Of a DNA stretch of 64,000 nucleotides, positions 45,030 to 54,435 are shown in pieces; position 1 is the stretch's first letter; the number at the start of each line of letters is the position of its first letter. This DNA is from Yimella lutea. GTDB taxonomy: Bacteria > Actinomycetota > Actinomycetes > Actinomycetales > Dermatophilaceae. The DNA lies in the NCBI RefSeq assembly GCF_006715095.1, contig NZ_VFMO01000001.1, positions 310,001-374,000 of the forward strand. The letters are read 5' to 3'. Below the pieces are notes generated by a model. It ran no database searches. It saw only the letters and a program-made list of their open reading frames with translations, and had not been told where the DNA came from. The position numbers and the translations under genes are program-made.

Positions 45030-45788
45030 TCAGTCCGTGGCTGAGCGTCCGGCGACGATCCGCCCTAGCACGGCCTCGACGCTCGGCTCCTCGACCAGCC
45101 CCGACGGCACGTCCGGGCGGCGGACGACGACCACCCGCACGCCGAGTTCGCCGGCCGCGGTGAGTTTGGCGGCGGTGTAGGCACCGCCGGAGTCCTTGCT
45201 GAGCAGCACGCCGATGTTGTTGCGCTGCAAGAGTTCTCGCTCCGATTCGAGCGTGTAGGGGCCACGATCGAGCACGACCGTCCATGCCGGCGGCGCGTCG
45301 TCGAGCGGCTCGACCACCCGCACCAGCACCGGCATCTCACGCCAAGCGGCGTAGTGCGGCAAGGTCTGCCGACCGGTGCTGAGGAACGGCACGCCGCCGG
45401 TGTGCCGCAGGTGGTCCTCGGCTGCCTGCAACGCCTCCTGGTGGTCGTCGACCCACGTCCACGAGTCGGCGTCAGGGTGGTGCGCCCACCCGGGCCGCGC
45501 CAACCGCACCGCCGGCACGTCGGCGAGCCGCGACGCCTGCGCCGCATTGGCCGTCATCGCCGTGGCGTAGGGATGGGTGGCATCGACGAGCAACTCGATC
45601 TGCTCCGTCTGCAGGTAACGGGCGAGTCCTTCGGCCCCGCCGAACCCGCCCGAACGCACCGGTCCGGCCGGCAGGCGCGGGTGCTGGACGCGTCCGGCGA
45701 GCGAGGAGATCAGCGGCACGCCGGCGGCCACCAGGCCGTCGGCGAGCGCTCTCGCCTCGGCCGTCCCGCCAAGAATCAACACGGTCAC
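45030..45788 (-). CDS. cobK: Precorrin-6A reductase
   Basis: The 252-residue protein starts at GTG 45788 with VTVLILGGTAEARALADGL, the CobK/CbiJ nucleotide-binding start. It has LLVDATHPYATAMTANA, STGRQTLPHYA, NNIGVLLSKDSGGAYTAAKL and VVVVRRPDVPSG, all family blocks. It reduces precorrin-6A in cobalamin synthesis using NADPH. No other cob gene is visible nearby. The ribosome site is weak. Confidence 0.9.
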   Translation of the reverse strand: MTVLILGGTAEARALADGLVAAGVPLISSLAGRVQHPRLPAGPVRSGGFGGAEGLARYLQTEQIELLVDATHPYATAMTANAAQASRLADVPAVRLARPGWAHHPDADSWTWVDDHQEALQAAEDHLRHTGGVPFLSTGRQTLPHYAAWREMPVLVRVVEPLDDAPPAWTVVLDRGPYTLESERELLQRNNIGVLLSKDSGGAYTAAKLTAAGELGVRVVVVRRPDVPSGLVEEPSVEAVLGRIVAGRSATD

Positions 45789-45841
45789 GCAGACAGTTCT
45801 ACCGGTCGCTGCACAGTGCCGCACCGGCGCGCCGGCCCCGG

Positions 45842-47266
45842 CTACTGCTCGGCGCCCGGGAATGCATCCTGGATCCGCTCGAAAGGATGCGCCTGCTCCA
45901 CCTGCAGTGCGAGCTCGAGCAGCAACCGCTCGGCGCCGTGGGTGGCCGACAGCATCGCGCCCACCGGCAAACCCCGGTCGTCGACCCCCGCCGGCAACGA
46001 AATTGCAGGAGCTCCAGACGCATTGGCGAGTGGGGTGAATCCGACGAGGTCAAGCAGACGATCGAAGTGCACCGATGGGTCGACGTCCGGACCGAGGAAA
46101 CCCAACTCGGGAGTGGGCGCCGTGAGCACCGGAGTGAGCACGACGTCCGGGCCGCGCCGGAACTCCCGGCGGCTCGCAGCACTCGAGGCAAGCAGGCGCG
46201 CAAAGTAGAGCGGCGCCTTCGGCAACGAGGCCTTGCCGCGGCGGGCGAGTTCGACGGTAAGCGGCTCGAGTTTGGACGCGTCGAATCCCTTGCCGAACAA
46301 CTTCTCCCCCTGGCTCGACCCCATGAACGCCAGGAACTGCCAATAGCGCGAGAAGTCGTCGGCGAAGAACTGCGGCACGTTCACCGCGTAGGGCTCGACG
46401 GTGTGCCCGAGCGCTTCGAGGGACGCGGCGAAGGTCTCCACCACAGTCCGCACCTGGGGGTCGGTCGCCGGGGCGACCGGCGAGTCGAGCATCAGGCCGA
46501 TCCGCAGTGGCCGCTCGAGTGGGCGCTCGATGCGGCCAATGGCCGGCAGCGTGCGGTTCTTGTAGGTCTTCTCAGCCTCGGCGTAGAAGCGGGCGACATC
46601 GCGCACCGACCGGGCGAGCACCGAGTCGCTGACGATGCGCACCGGCATCTTGCCGGCGTCACCGAGGCGCAGACGTCCACGCGTCGGCTTGAGCCCGACG
46701 AGTCCGCAGGCTGCTGCGGGGATGCGCACAGACCCTCCGCCGTCGTTCCCGTGGGCGATGGGCACGACGCCGGACGCCACGAGCGCGGCTGATCCACCGG
46801 ACGACCCGCCTGCGGAAACATCTGTGTCCCAGGGATTTCGGGTGGTGAAGATGCGCGACTCCGTCGAACAGGTCCACCCGAACTCGGGCATGGTCGTGGT
46901 CGCGATCGGGATCAGGCCGGTGGCCAGGTACTGCGCCGCGACGGCGCCGTTCTTCTGGTGCGGGGTGCGCGGGAACGCCGCCGATCCCTCGGTCATCGGC
47001 AGGCCGGCCACCGGGATGTTGTCCTTGAACGCCGCCGGCACCCCCGCGAACGCGCCGGTTCGGCTCTCCCCGGCCCGTCGCCGGGCTCGTGCGAAGTCAT
47101 CGCGCATCAATGCGTCCAGCGTGGGGTTCAACTTTTCGGCGCGCACGATGGCGGCCTCGACCGCGTCGCTCGCCGAGATCGAGCCGGACGCGATCGCTTC
47201 GGCAACCCCGGTCGCGTCCAGGTCGCCGAGGGCGTCGTCGGTGAAGGCATGAACTCGCTGTCCCAT
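45842..47266 (-). CDS. Amidase (amidase signature family)
   Basis: The 474-residue enzyme has the Ser-Ser-Lys triad: Lys in PAAFKDNIP, the Gly/Ser-rich SAGGSSGGSAALVA and the nucleophile Ser region in NDGGGSVRIPAAACG. It hydrolyses small amides. Similarity in layout to GatA is clear, but there is no gatB or gatC nearby, so it is probably a catabolic amidase. It stands alone. Confidence 0.9.
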   Translation of the reverse strand: MGQRVHAFTDDALGDLDATGVAEAIASGSISASDAVEAAIVRAEKLNPTLDALMRDDFARARRRAGESRTGAFAGVPAAFKDNIPVAGLPMTEGSAAFPRTPHQKNGAVAAQYLATGLIPIATTTMPEFGWTCSTESRIFTTRNPWDTDVSAGGSSGGSAALVASGVVPIAHGNDGGGSVRIPAAACGLVGLKPTRGRLRLGDAGKMPVRIVSDSVLARSVRDVARFYAEAEKTYKNRTLPAIGRIERPLERPLRIGLMLDSPVAPATDPQVRTVVETFAASLEALGHTVEPYAVNVPQFFADDFSRYWQFLAFMGSSQGEKLFGKGFDASKLEPLTVELARRGKASLPKAPLYFARLLASSAASRREFRRGPDVVLTPVLTAPTPELGFLGPDVDPSVHFDRLLDLVGFTPLANASGAPAISLPAGVDDRGLPVGAMLSATHGAERLLLELALQVEQAHPFERIQDAFPGAEQ

Positions 47267-47372
47267 GCGTCCCTACTATGCAGTAGCCACGGCGTTCCGC
47301 GTCGTTATTCGCCTTCCCGTCCGCAGCAAAACCTGGCCCGCCCCGCCGTGACCGCCCTCACAGGCCAAAAAT

Positions 47373-47400
47373 TTGACCAATGGCCTGGCTCTTCCATAGC
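47373..47400 (+). promoter_or_regulatory. Possible metQNI promoter
   Basis: TTGACC (47373-47378) and CATAGC (47395-47400) are separated by 16 bp, inside or next to a CAGGCCA/TGGCCTG inverted repeat that could be an operator. No SAM riboswitch features are visible. The -10 match is poor. Confidence 0.35.
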
Positions 47401-47451
47401 GTTCTGTTATTCATTGCATAGTTAAGAGTTATATGTTCGAAGGGTTTCGCT

Positions 47452-48396
47452 GTGCCTGCGTCCGACTCCGCCATCCCGCCTCTGCCGCCGTACCCGGGCC
47501 ACGACCGCGGCAAATGGCTCAGCCTCATCGCGGGTGCCAGCGCACTCGCCCTCGCCGCCGGGTTCGGCATCGGCCGAGCCACCGCGGGTGACGACGGCAG
47601 CGGCCCGAAGCTGACCACCGTCAAGGTCGGCACCACCGAGGCGAACAGTGACATCTGGCCGATCATGCAGCGCCTGGGCAAGGCCGAGGGCCTCACCATC
47701 GAGCCGGTCAGCTTCAGCGACTACACGCAGGCGAACCCGGCCCTGTCCCAGGGACAGATCGATCTCAACCTGTTCCAGCACCTGCAGTTCCTGGGCAGCT
47801 ACAACGTCGAGGCGAAGCAGAACCTCACGCCCATCGGCGCGACCGTCATCACCCCGCTCCCGCTGTACTCCAAGAAGCACCAGAAGCTGAACCAGATCCC
47901 GGCCGGCGGCAAGATCGCCATCCCGAACGACGCCACCAACCAGGCACGAGCGCTGCTGGTGCTGCAGGCGGCAAAACTGCTGACCCTCAAGGACGGCGGC
48001 AACGCCCTGTCCACACCGGCCGACATCGACAAGGCCGCCTCGAAGGTGACCGTCGTGCCCGTGGACGCCGCACAGACCGTCGCGTCCCTGCCTTCCGTGG
48101 ACGGCGCGATCATCAACAACAACTTCGCGCTCGATGCCGACCTCGATCCGAACAAGGCGCTGTTCCAGGACGACCCGAAGTCGCGCAACGCCGAGCCGTA
48201 CATCAACGTGGTCGTCTCCCGTGCCGAGGACAAGAACAACGCGACCTACGCCAAGGTCGTGAAGATCTGGCACAACCCCGAGGTCCTCGCTGCTAAGAAG
48301 AAGGAGACCAAGAACACCGCGGTGATCATCGACCGTCCGGCGGCCGAGCTGAGCAAGATCCTGCAGCGGCTCGAGAAGGACATCGCGGCGAAATGA
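47452..48396 (+). CDS. metQ: MetQ-type substrate-binding protein of methionine ABC importer
   Basis: The 314-residue NlpA/MetQ-family protein starts at GTG 47452, with GAAGGG upstream. It has an N-terminal membrane anchor (LSLIAGASALALAAGFGIG) without a lipobox Cys. The mature part shows VKVGTTEANSDIWPIMQRLGK, LNLFQHLQFL and VDGAIINNNFALDADLD, typical of methionine-binding proteins. It is outside-facing and is followed by metN and metI in one operon with overlapping starts. Confidence 0.92.
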   Translation: MPASDSAIPPLPPYPGHDRGKWLSLIAGASALALAAGFGIGRATAGDDGSGPKLTTVKVGTTEANSDIWPIMQRLGKAEGLTIEPVSFSDYTQANPALSQGQIDLNLFQHLQFLGSYNVEAKQNLTPIGATVITPLPLYSKKHQKLNQIPAGGKIAIPNDATNQARALLVLQAAKLLTLKDGGNALSTPADIDKAASKVTVVPVDAAQTVASLPSVDGAIINNNFALDADLDPNKALFQDDPKSRNAEPYINVVVSRAEDKNNATYAKVVKIWHNPEVLAAKKKETKNTAVIIDRPAAELSKILQRLEKDIAAK

Positions 48397-49415
48397 CCGA
48401 ACCCATCATCCGCTTCGAAGGAGTCGGCAAGACCTTCAAGCGCGGCAAGGCGTCCGTGCGCGCCCTCGACGACATCACTCTCGACATCGAGCCCGGTGAG
48501 ATCTTCGCGTTCATCGGCTTCTCCGGCGCGGGCAAGAGCACCCTGGTGCGCCTGATCAACGGACTCGAAGCACCCACCGACGGCACCGTCACCGTGGACG
48601 GCCACACGTTGAACCGATTGTCCCCCAAGAAGATCCGCGAAGTTCGCGGCGACATCGGGATGGTCTTCCAGCAGTTCAACCTGCTGCGTTCGCGCACCGT
48701 CTACGGCAATGTCGCCTATCCGCTCGAACTCGCGGGGTGGAGCAAGCGCGACATCTACGAGCGCATCACCGAACTGCTGCACTTCGTCGGTCTCACCGAG
48801 CGCGCCTGGTCCTATCCCGAGGAACTGTCCGGTGGCCAGAAGCAGCGGGTCGGCATCGCCCGCGCACTCGCCACCAAGCCGTCCATCCTGCTCGCCGACG
48901 AGGCGACCAGTGCCCTCGACCCGGACACGACCCGCGACGTCCTCGCGCTGTTGCGCAAGGCCAACGAGGAGCTCGGCACCACCGTCGTCGTCATCACCCA
49001 CGAGATGGAGGTCGTCCGCTCGCTCGCCGACCGCGTCGCGGTGCTGGACGCCGGACGCATGGTCGAGCACGGCAGCGTCCGAGAGATCTTCTCCGCACCG
49101 AAGGCCGACGCCACCCGCCGCATCGTCGGCGCGACGCTGGACACCCAACCGGACGAGCAGGAGATCGACGAACTCGAAGCCTCCTACCGCGGACGTCTGA
49201 TCACCGTCACCGCGAACCCGGGCGAGAACCTCGGCGCAGTCATCGGACGCGTCGGTGAGCGCGGTGTCGGGCTGGAGTTCGTCCACGGAGGTGTCACCCG
49301 GATCAAGGGCGACGACCTCACCACGTTCACGCTCAACCTGACCGGGCAGGAGTCCGACGTCCAGACCGTCGTCGACGAACTCGCCCGCATCGCCACCGTG
49401 AGGGAGGTCGCCTGA
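48393..49415 (+). CDS. metN: MetN-type ABC ATPase
   Basis: The 340-residue ATPase has Walker A GFSGAGKSTLVRL near 42, signature LSGGQKQRVGIARAL near 144, Walker B ILLADEATSALD near 166 and a C-terminal NIL-type regulatory domain (YRGRLITVTANPGENL onward) that binds methionine for feedback inhibition. The ATG overlaps the metQ stop (ATGA). Confidence 0.95.
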   Translation: MTEPIIRFEGVGKTFKRGKASVRALDDITLDIEPGEIFAFIGFSGAGKSTLVRLINGLEAPTDGTVTVDGHTLNRLSPKKIREVRGDIGMVFQQFNLLRSRTVYGNVAYPLELAGWSKRDIYERITELLHFVGLTERAWSYPEELSGGQKQRVGIARALATKPSILLADEATSALDPDTTRDVLALLRKANEELGTTVVVITHEMEVVRSLADRVAVLDAGRMVEHGSVREIFSAPKADATRRIVGATLDTQPDEQEIDELEASYRGRLITVTANPGENLGAVIGRVGERGVGLEFVHGGVTRIKGDDLTTFTLNLTGQESDVQTVVDELARIATVREVA

Positions 49416-50083
49416 TGGGTAACGACACCGACTGGGGTGTACTGTCGCCGATTCTGCAGGAGTCGATCTGGCAAACGCTGCTGATGGTCGCGGTGACCGT
49501 GGTCGTCGGCGGCGGGCTCGGGTTGGTCCTCGGCGTGCTGCTCTACACGACCCGCGCCGGCGGCATCCTGGCCAACCGCGCCGTCTACACCGTGCTCAAC
49601 CTGCTGGTGAACATCGTCCGGCCGATCCCGTTCATCATCTTCATCACCGCGGTCGGTCCGCTGACGCTCAACGTGATGGGGACGACGGTCGGGACGCGTG
49701 CCGTGCTGTTCCCGCTCGCGCTGGCTGCCACGTTCGGCATCTCGCGCATCGTCGAGCAGAACCTCGTCTCCGTCGACCCCGGCGTGATCGAGGCGGCCGA
49801 GGCGATGGGTGCGTCACCGTGGCGGACAATCCGGACGGTGCTGATCCCCGAGGCGCTCGGCCCGCTGGTGCTCGGTTACACCTTCGCCCTCGTCGCGGTG
49901 GTCGACATGACCGCGATCGCCGGCGCCATCGGCGGTGGCGGTTTGGGTCAGTTCGCGATCACGTACGGATACCAGCGCTTCGACTGGACCGTCACCTGGG
50001 TCGCGGTCGCGATCATCGTGGTGATCGTGCAGGTCGCGCAGTTCAGCGGAAACGCGTTGTCGCGCAAGATCATGCGCCGCTGA
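49415..50083 (+). CDS. metI: MetI-type ABC permease
   Basis: The 222-residue permease has about five membrane helices and the EAA loop VIEAAEAMGASPWRTIRTVLIPEALG, which docks to MetN. Its ATG shares the last base of the metN stop (TGATG). It completes the D/L-methionine uptake system MetNIQ. Confidence 0.94.
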   Translation: MGNDTDWGVLSPILQESIWQTLLMVAVTVVVGGGLGLVLGVLLYTTRAGGILANRAVYTVLNLLVNIVRPIPFIIFITAVGPLTLNVMGTTVGTRAVLFPLALAATFGISRIVEQNLVSVDPGVIEAAEAMGASPWRTIRTVLIPEALGPLVLGYTFALVAVVDMTAIAGAIGGGGLGQFAITYGYQRFDWTVTWVAVAIIVVIVQVAQFSGNALSRKIMRR

Positions 50084-50112
50084 ATCGCCGCGAGGTCAGG
50101 TGCCGGCGGGCA

Positions 50113-50952
50113 TCACGCGGTGGCGGTGGTCTTCGCCAGGGCTTCCGCCGTGAGCTGCAGGCGGCGGAAGCCGGTGGCGTACGCGGGCACGTGGCTCAGG
50201 CCGTCGCGCTCGACGGCGTCCAGGATCCACGCCGCGACGGTCGGCGGCACAGCGGCCAGGAAGCGCTCCTGGTCGAACCGGCCGAGGGTGGTGATCTTCT
50301 TCGCCAACCGGGCGTTCGGGACGAAGCGGGGCGAGTCGACGATCACGAGCAGATCCTCGACGCTCGACGCGGCGACCCCGTTGAGGTCGGACTCCAGCGA
50401 CGGACGCCCGGCAGCACTGTGCGCGTCGACGATGTACAGATGGTCGATCCAGGACGCACCGGCCTCGTTGAGGCAGCCGTCCATCGCCAGCTCGTGCGTG
50501 CCGGTGACGCGGATGTCGTCGAGGGCGATCACCCGGGCGCCGGAGACGTCGATGCGTGGGTCGACGTGCATCGACTTCGCGCCGACCGCGAGTTCACGCG
50601 CGGCCGCGTCCATCGTGGCGTAGTCGCCGGGCGAGACACCGAGACGGTGCACCCGCAGCGGCTTCAGCTCCACACCGGGTGCCAGACGGCGCATGCGCGC
50701 GACGAACGGCGACACCAGGGACCGGGCTGCCGGCGGGACCGCTCCGTACCCGGAGGAGGTGACGAAGATCCGTTCACCGTCGCGCGGCGCGACGATCGCG
50801 TGAAAACGGTCGGCGAGCGCCCGGCCGAACGCGATGGACGCGACGCCGTCGCCGTACTTGAACCGGCTGTAGTCGATGGCCGGGACAACGCCGTCCGACG
50901 GCAGGACGCAGGCGTCGGCGGCGAGCGTGTGCAGCGCGATTCGGTCAGACAT
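50113..50952 (-). CDS. Ter-cluster phosphoribosyltransferase-like protein, second copy
   Basis: The 279-residue protein has a PRPP-binding loop VIALDDIRVTGTHE and IFVTSSGYGAVPPAA, as in the phosphoribosyltransferase-like proteins of Ter-associated biosynthetic modules. It overlaps the upstream paralogue by 8 nt and is last in this part of the cluster. Comparative genomics of Ter systems has proposed that such enzymes, with a HAD phosphatase and ATP-grasp partners, build a nucleoside-like metabolite. No ATP-grasp gene is visible here. Confidence 0.75.
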   Translation of the reverse strand: MSDRIALHTLAADACVLPSDGVVPAIDYSRFKYGDGVASIAFGRALADRFHAIVAPRDGERIFVTSSGYGAVPPAARSLVSPFVARMRRLAPGVELKPLRVHRLGVSPGDYATMDAAARELAVGAKSMHVDPRIDVSGARVIALDDIRVTGTHELAMDGCLNEAGASWIDHLYIVDAHSAAGRPSLESDLNGVAASSVEDLLVIVDSPRFVPNARLAKKITTLGRFDQERFLAAVPPTVAAWILDAVERDGLSHVPAYATGFRRLQLTAEALAKTTATA

Positions 50953-51787
50953 GGACGACCTCCCGTTCGAGGGCGGCTCGCAGCGTGGCCATGCCCTCGG
51001 GGTAACCGGCCATGAAGATCTCGCCGGTGGCGACCGCGCCGTCGTACATCTCCTGCACGAGCGCCTGCGGCACCTGAACGAGGAAGGGCTCCAGTTCGGG
51101 CGAGGCGAGTGCGCGTTTGAGGAAGCGGATCGTGAGGTGGAAGCGTCCGGCCTGCGCGGCCGGCACCATCTGCAGGATCGAGGTGATGCTGGCGTGGTTG
51201 AGTGCCGACTCGACGTGTGGGGACGCAGCCAGTTCGGGTTCGCAGATCGCGACGTACCCGGTGACCAGGCTCTTCGGCTCGGACGCCTCGAGGGCAGTCA
51301 GCACGGTGCGTTCGGCCAGCCCGGTGACGCGGACGTCGTCGATCACGACGCAGTTCGTGCCGTCGATCGGCTCGGCCAGCACGAACCCGATACGAGCCAA
51401 CTCGGCCTCACGCTCGGCCTGCGTGGAGGCGGCGTAGTCGGTGTGGGTGACAGAGTCCTTGTGCACCTGCACGATGCGCCCACCGGGCAAACCGCGGTTC
51501 GCCCGCTCGGCGTTCAGGCGGTCGAGCACAGCGTCGGCGAGGAACCAGCAGGACGGGCGGACCGCCAGGTACGCCACCGGCAAGGTGGGCACGGCGTCGT
51601 CGGTGATCAGGTGCGGACACTGCTCGATGAGCGCGTCGGCGAGCAGGTCGCCCAGCGCGCGGATCGCGTCCGCGTCACCGTGCTTCATCCGGGAGTAGGT
51701 GTCTGTGTCGAACGGTGCGCCGTCACTGGTGCGGACGGCGTCGACCGGGCCGATCAGGCGCGCGGTGGTGACGCAGGTCGAATTCAT
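50945..51787 (-). CDS. Ter-cluster phosphoribosyltransferase-like protein, first copy
   Basis: The 280-residue protein has LPVAYLAVRPSCWFLADAVL early and the PRPP loop NCVVIDDVRVTGLAERTVL in the middle. It resembles its downstream neighbour in fold motifs. It follows the HAD gene by 45 nt on the same strand. The reaction is unproven. Confidence 0.75.
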   Translation of the reverse strand: MNSTCVTTARLIGPVDAVRTSDGAPFDTDTYSRMKHGDADAIRALGDLLADALIEQCPHLITDDAVPTLPVAYLAVRPSCWFLADAVLDRLNAERANRGLPGGRIVQVHKDSVTHTDYAASTQAEREAELARIGFVLAEPIDGTNCVVIDDVRVTGLAERTVLTALEASEPKSLVTGYVAICEPELAASPHVESALNHASITSILQMVPAAQAGRFHLTIRFLKRALASPELEPFLVQVPQALVQEMYDGAVATGEIFMAGYPEGMATLRAALEREVVHV

Positions 51788-51832
51788 CGTGTCCCCTCAC
51801 GTCGGCCGCGCCCCCGCGCGACTGCTGTCAGT

Positions 51833-52552
51833 TCACCGCAACGCTTCCAACGCGTCCACGGTGCTCTTGCCGTCAGGCACGACCAGCACGGCTGTCATTC
51901 CGGCGTCACGTGCACCCTGCTCGTCGGCGAGCGGATTGTCGCCGACGTGTACAACGCAGGATGACGCAATACGTTCCCCGTTGGTTGCTTCCGCGAGGGT
52001 GAGAGTCTTCTCGAAGATTCGCCGGTCCGGCTTGGCCCAACCGACCTCGTTGGAGAAGACCATGCCGAGATTCCCGGTGAATCCGGCCAGCGCCAGCAGG
52101 TCACGCATCAGGACGCCCGGCAGCATCCCGGTGTTGCTGGTCAGGATCACCGGACGCGTTTCGGCCAGCTCGGCGACCAGCGCGGGGATGCGGTCGTCGA
52201 GGGCTATCGGGTGGTGTTCGCGGGCCATCTGCGCCTGCTGCTCCATCAGCTCCCGGACGACGTCCTCGCGAATGTCAGCGGGATGGGCGACCTGATCCGC
52301 GTGTTCTGCGGCCGGTCGGGCCAGGTGGACGAGGGTCAGCTGGACGCGTTCGGCGAACCCGACGTCCGTGCCGCGGGCCATGCAGATCTCGTCGGCCTCG
52401 CGGTCCATCGTCCGCATCGCCTCGTCGAAGAAGTCGGGGTCGACGTCCGCGGCGAGAGCACGACGCAGCATCTCGTTGCGGGCAGGTTTGAAGTCGGGGT
52501 CGCTGCGAAGCAGCGTTCCCCAGATGTCCAGGCTGATTGCTTCGGCACGCAC
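51833..52552 (-). CDS. HAD-family hydrolase of the Ter cluster
   Basis: The 239-residue HAD protein has motif I LDIWGTLL (nucleophile Asp), motif II VILTSNTG, Lys in GWAKPDRRIF and motif IV VHVGDNPLADEQGA. It is probably a phosphatase of a small phosphorylated product. It is separated from the terD gene upstream by a strong terminator and leads the two phosphoribosyltransferase genes. The start at GTG 52552 lacks a clear ribosome site. Confidence 0.85.
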   Translation of the reverse strand: MRAEAISLDIWGTLLRSDPDFKPARNEMLRRALAADVDPDFFDEAMRTMDREADEICMARGTDVGFAERVQLTLVHLARPAAEHADQVAHPADIREDVVRELMEQQAQMAREHHPIALDDRIPALVAELAETRPVILTSNTGMLPGVLMRDLLALAGFTGNLGMVFSNEVGWAKPDRRIFEKTLTLAEATNGERIASSCVVHVGDNPLADEQGARDAGMTAVLVVPDGKSTVDALEALR

Positions 52553-52573
52553 CCCCCGAACCTACTAACAAAC

Positions 52574-52607
52574 GTCGAACCCACCAGGCGGGCCTGGTGG
52601 GTTCGAC
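52574..52607 (-). terminator. Strong hairpin terminator after terD
   Basis: A perfect 16-bp stem (GTCGAACCCACCAGGC and its complement) with a 2-nt loop lies about 20 nt past the terD stop. Confidence 0.85.
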
Positions 52608-52627
52608 GGTGAACAGTAGGTTGCGGG

Positions 52628-53218
52628 TCAGACGACCTGCAGAGCCAGGGGCTCCAACTCGCGGGCGATGCGTCCGTTGCCGGGGTGCCCGACGGCGGTG
52701 AAGGTCCAGCCGCCGCCCTGACGCGACACCTTCGCCATCACCAGCGCGGTGTGCGTGCCCGAACCCGACAGCTGGAAGCGGGCCAACTCGGTGTCGTTCG
52801 CGTTCGAGTCGACGACCCGGACGAACGCGTTGTCGACCTCGGAGAAGTTCTCACCGGAGAAGGAGTTCACGACGAACACGATGTGCTCGACCGAGCCCGA
52901 GACGGCGGTCAGGTCGACCACGATCGACTCGTCGTCGCCGTCACCGGCACCGGTGAGGTTGTCACCGGTGTGCTGGATCGAACCGTCCTGACTGCGCAGA
53001 TTGCCGAAGTAGACGGTGTCGAGCACACGTCCCCCACCGATCAGGAGCGCGGACGCGTCCAGGTCGATGTCCTTCTGCACCTGCTTGCTGCCACCGAACA
53101 GGCCCTTCTTGGTGACGATCTTGGTGTCCCAGCCCAGGCCCATCCGGACGCGGGACAACTGGCCGCCGTCCTGCTTGGCCAGGTTGACGGTCTGACCCTT
53201 GCTCAGGTTGATGCTCAT
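52628..53218 (-). CDS. terD: TerD-family protein
   Basis: The 196-residue protein starts MSINLSKGQTVNLAKQDGG with TAGGAG upstream. It has GLGWDTK, the LDASALLIGGGRV strand and the calcium-site segment GDNLTGAGDGDDESIVVDL. TerD domains bind Ca2+ at the membrane face in stress and tellurite responses. It is the most divergent of three TerD copies here, with a longer insertion after GWDTK (KGLFGGSKQVQKD). It lies just downstream of the DUF475 gene. Confidence 0.93.
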   Translation of the reverse strand: MSINLSKGQTVNLAKQDGGQLSRVRMGLGWDTKIVTKKGLFGGSKQVQKDIDLDASALLIGGGRVLDTVYFGNLRSQDGSIQHTGDNLTGAGDGDDESIVVDLTAVSGSVEHIVFVVNSFSGENFSEVDNAFVRVVDSNANDTELARFQLSGSGTHTALVMAKVSRQGGGWTFTAVGHPGNGRIARELEPLALQVV

Positions 53219-53228
53219 CGTGCGTCTC

Positions 53229-54347
53229 CTAGCTGTTGGTTGTTGCTGTCTTCTCAGCCAACGGGTGGCCGGAGTCGTCGGTTTCATCGTCCCTCTTGTT
53301 GGCGACGACCGAGGAGATCCACGCTCCCGCGATGAACGCGATGCCGACTCCGCCGATGATGAACTCGCTCAGGTGCGCCTGGATGGTCAGGATCAGCATG
53401 ATCGCGAGCGCACCGATGGCCCAGTGGGCGCCGTGCTCGAGGTAGCGGTACTCCGCGAGTGTGCCTTCGCGCACCAAGTAGATGGTCATCGAACGGACGC
53501 AGAGCGCACCGACACCGAGACCCATCATGATGATCAGCGGGTCGGGCGTGATGGCGAAGGCGCCGATGACTCCGTCGAAGCTGAACGTGGCGTCCAGGAC
53601 CTCCAGGAACATGAACATCGAGAACGCGGCCTTACCCGCGAGCTTGACGACCTCACCACGCGACTCGGCTTCCTCGAACTCGTGGTCCTTCTCCTCCTCG
53701 CGGGCCTCCATCATCGACGACAGGCCGTTGACCGAGAGGTACAGGACGATGCCGAGCAGGCCGGCGAACAACACCTGGTTGCGGATCTCGGTGGTCTCGG
53801 CGAGGTACTCCGCGGCAAGCAGCAACACGATACCGGCGATGATCACCGACAGCACATCGAGCTTGCCCAGCTTCTGCAGCGGACGCTCGATCCACTTCAG
53901 CCACAGGATGTCGCGCTCGTCGAACAGGAAGTCCAGGAACAGCAGCAGCAGGAACATTCCACCGAAGGCGGCGATGCTCGGGTGTGCCTCGTTCAGGATG
54001 TAGCCGTAGGTGCCCGGGGTTTCCGGGTTGCCCTTCTCCAGCGCGAGATTGACCGCCTCGATCGGGCCGATGCCACCGGTGAGGGTGACAATGAGGAACG
54101 GGAAGACCAGCCGCATACCGAAGACGGCGATCAGGACGCCGATCGTCAGGAAGATCTTCTGCCAGAACTCGTTCAGTCGCACGAGGTACTTGGCGTTGAC
54201 CGCCGCGTTGTCGAACGAGAACACGATCTCGACGAGGATCAGGATGGCGGTGAGGACGACGGCTGCCCAGCCGTCGTAGAAGAAGGCGACGATCAGGACG
54301 ATCGCCGCGACGATCAGGTCCGGAGTGAAGTGCCGAAGAGCTTTCAT
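53229..54347 (-). CDS. DUF475/TerC-family membrane protein
   Basis: This 372-residue integral membrane protein has about nine helices. It has two copies of the TerC-type acidic motif: ILVEIVFSFDNAAVNAKYL near residue 40 and EVLDATFSFDGVIGAFA near 240. The TerC superfamily includes the metal exporters Alx and MeeY; the ion here is unknown. It lies between two terD genes, with a terminator upstream after the second terD. Confidence 0.9.
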   Translation of the reverse strand: MKALRHFTPDLIVAAIVLIVAFFYDGWAAVVLTAILILVEIVFSFDNAAVNAKYLVRLNEFWQKIFLTIGVLIAVFGMRLVFPFLIVTLTGGIGPIEAVNLALEKGNPETPGTYGYILNEAHPSIAAFGGMFLLLLFLDFLFDERDILWLKWIERPLQKLGKLDVLSVIIAGIVLLLAAEYLAETTEIRNQVLFAGLLGIVLYLSVNGLSSMMEAREEEKDHEFEEAESRGEVVKLAGKAAFSMFMFLEVLDATFSFDGVIGAFAITPDPLIIMMGLGVGALCVRSMTIYLVREGTLAEYRYLEHGAHWAIGALAIMLILTIQAHLSEFIIGGVGIAFIAGAWISSVVANKRDDETDDSGHPLAEKTATTNS

Positions 54348-54379
54348 TTCTGCTTTCGTGACGGGGGTTCAGGCACGAC

Positions 54380-54410
54380 GCAGCCGCCTCAGCGTGACTG
54401 AGGCGGCTGC
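54380..54410 (-). terminator. Hairpin terminator after the second terD
   Basis: A 12-bp perfect stem (GCAGCCGCCTCA and its complement) with a 7-nt loop lies 26 nt past the terD stop at 54436. Confidence 0.8.
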
Positions 54411-54435
54411 GATCAGTGGTGGTTCAAGCGGTGGA

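Noticed and set aside
47267..47451. A SAM riboswitch upstream of metQ
   Set aside because: None of the conserved SAM-I/II/IV core words are present, only a short inverted repeat and a weak promoter.
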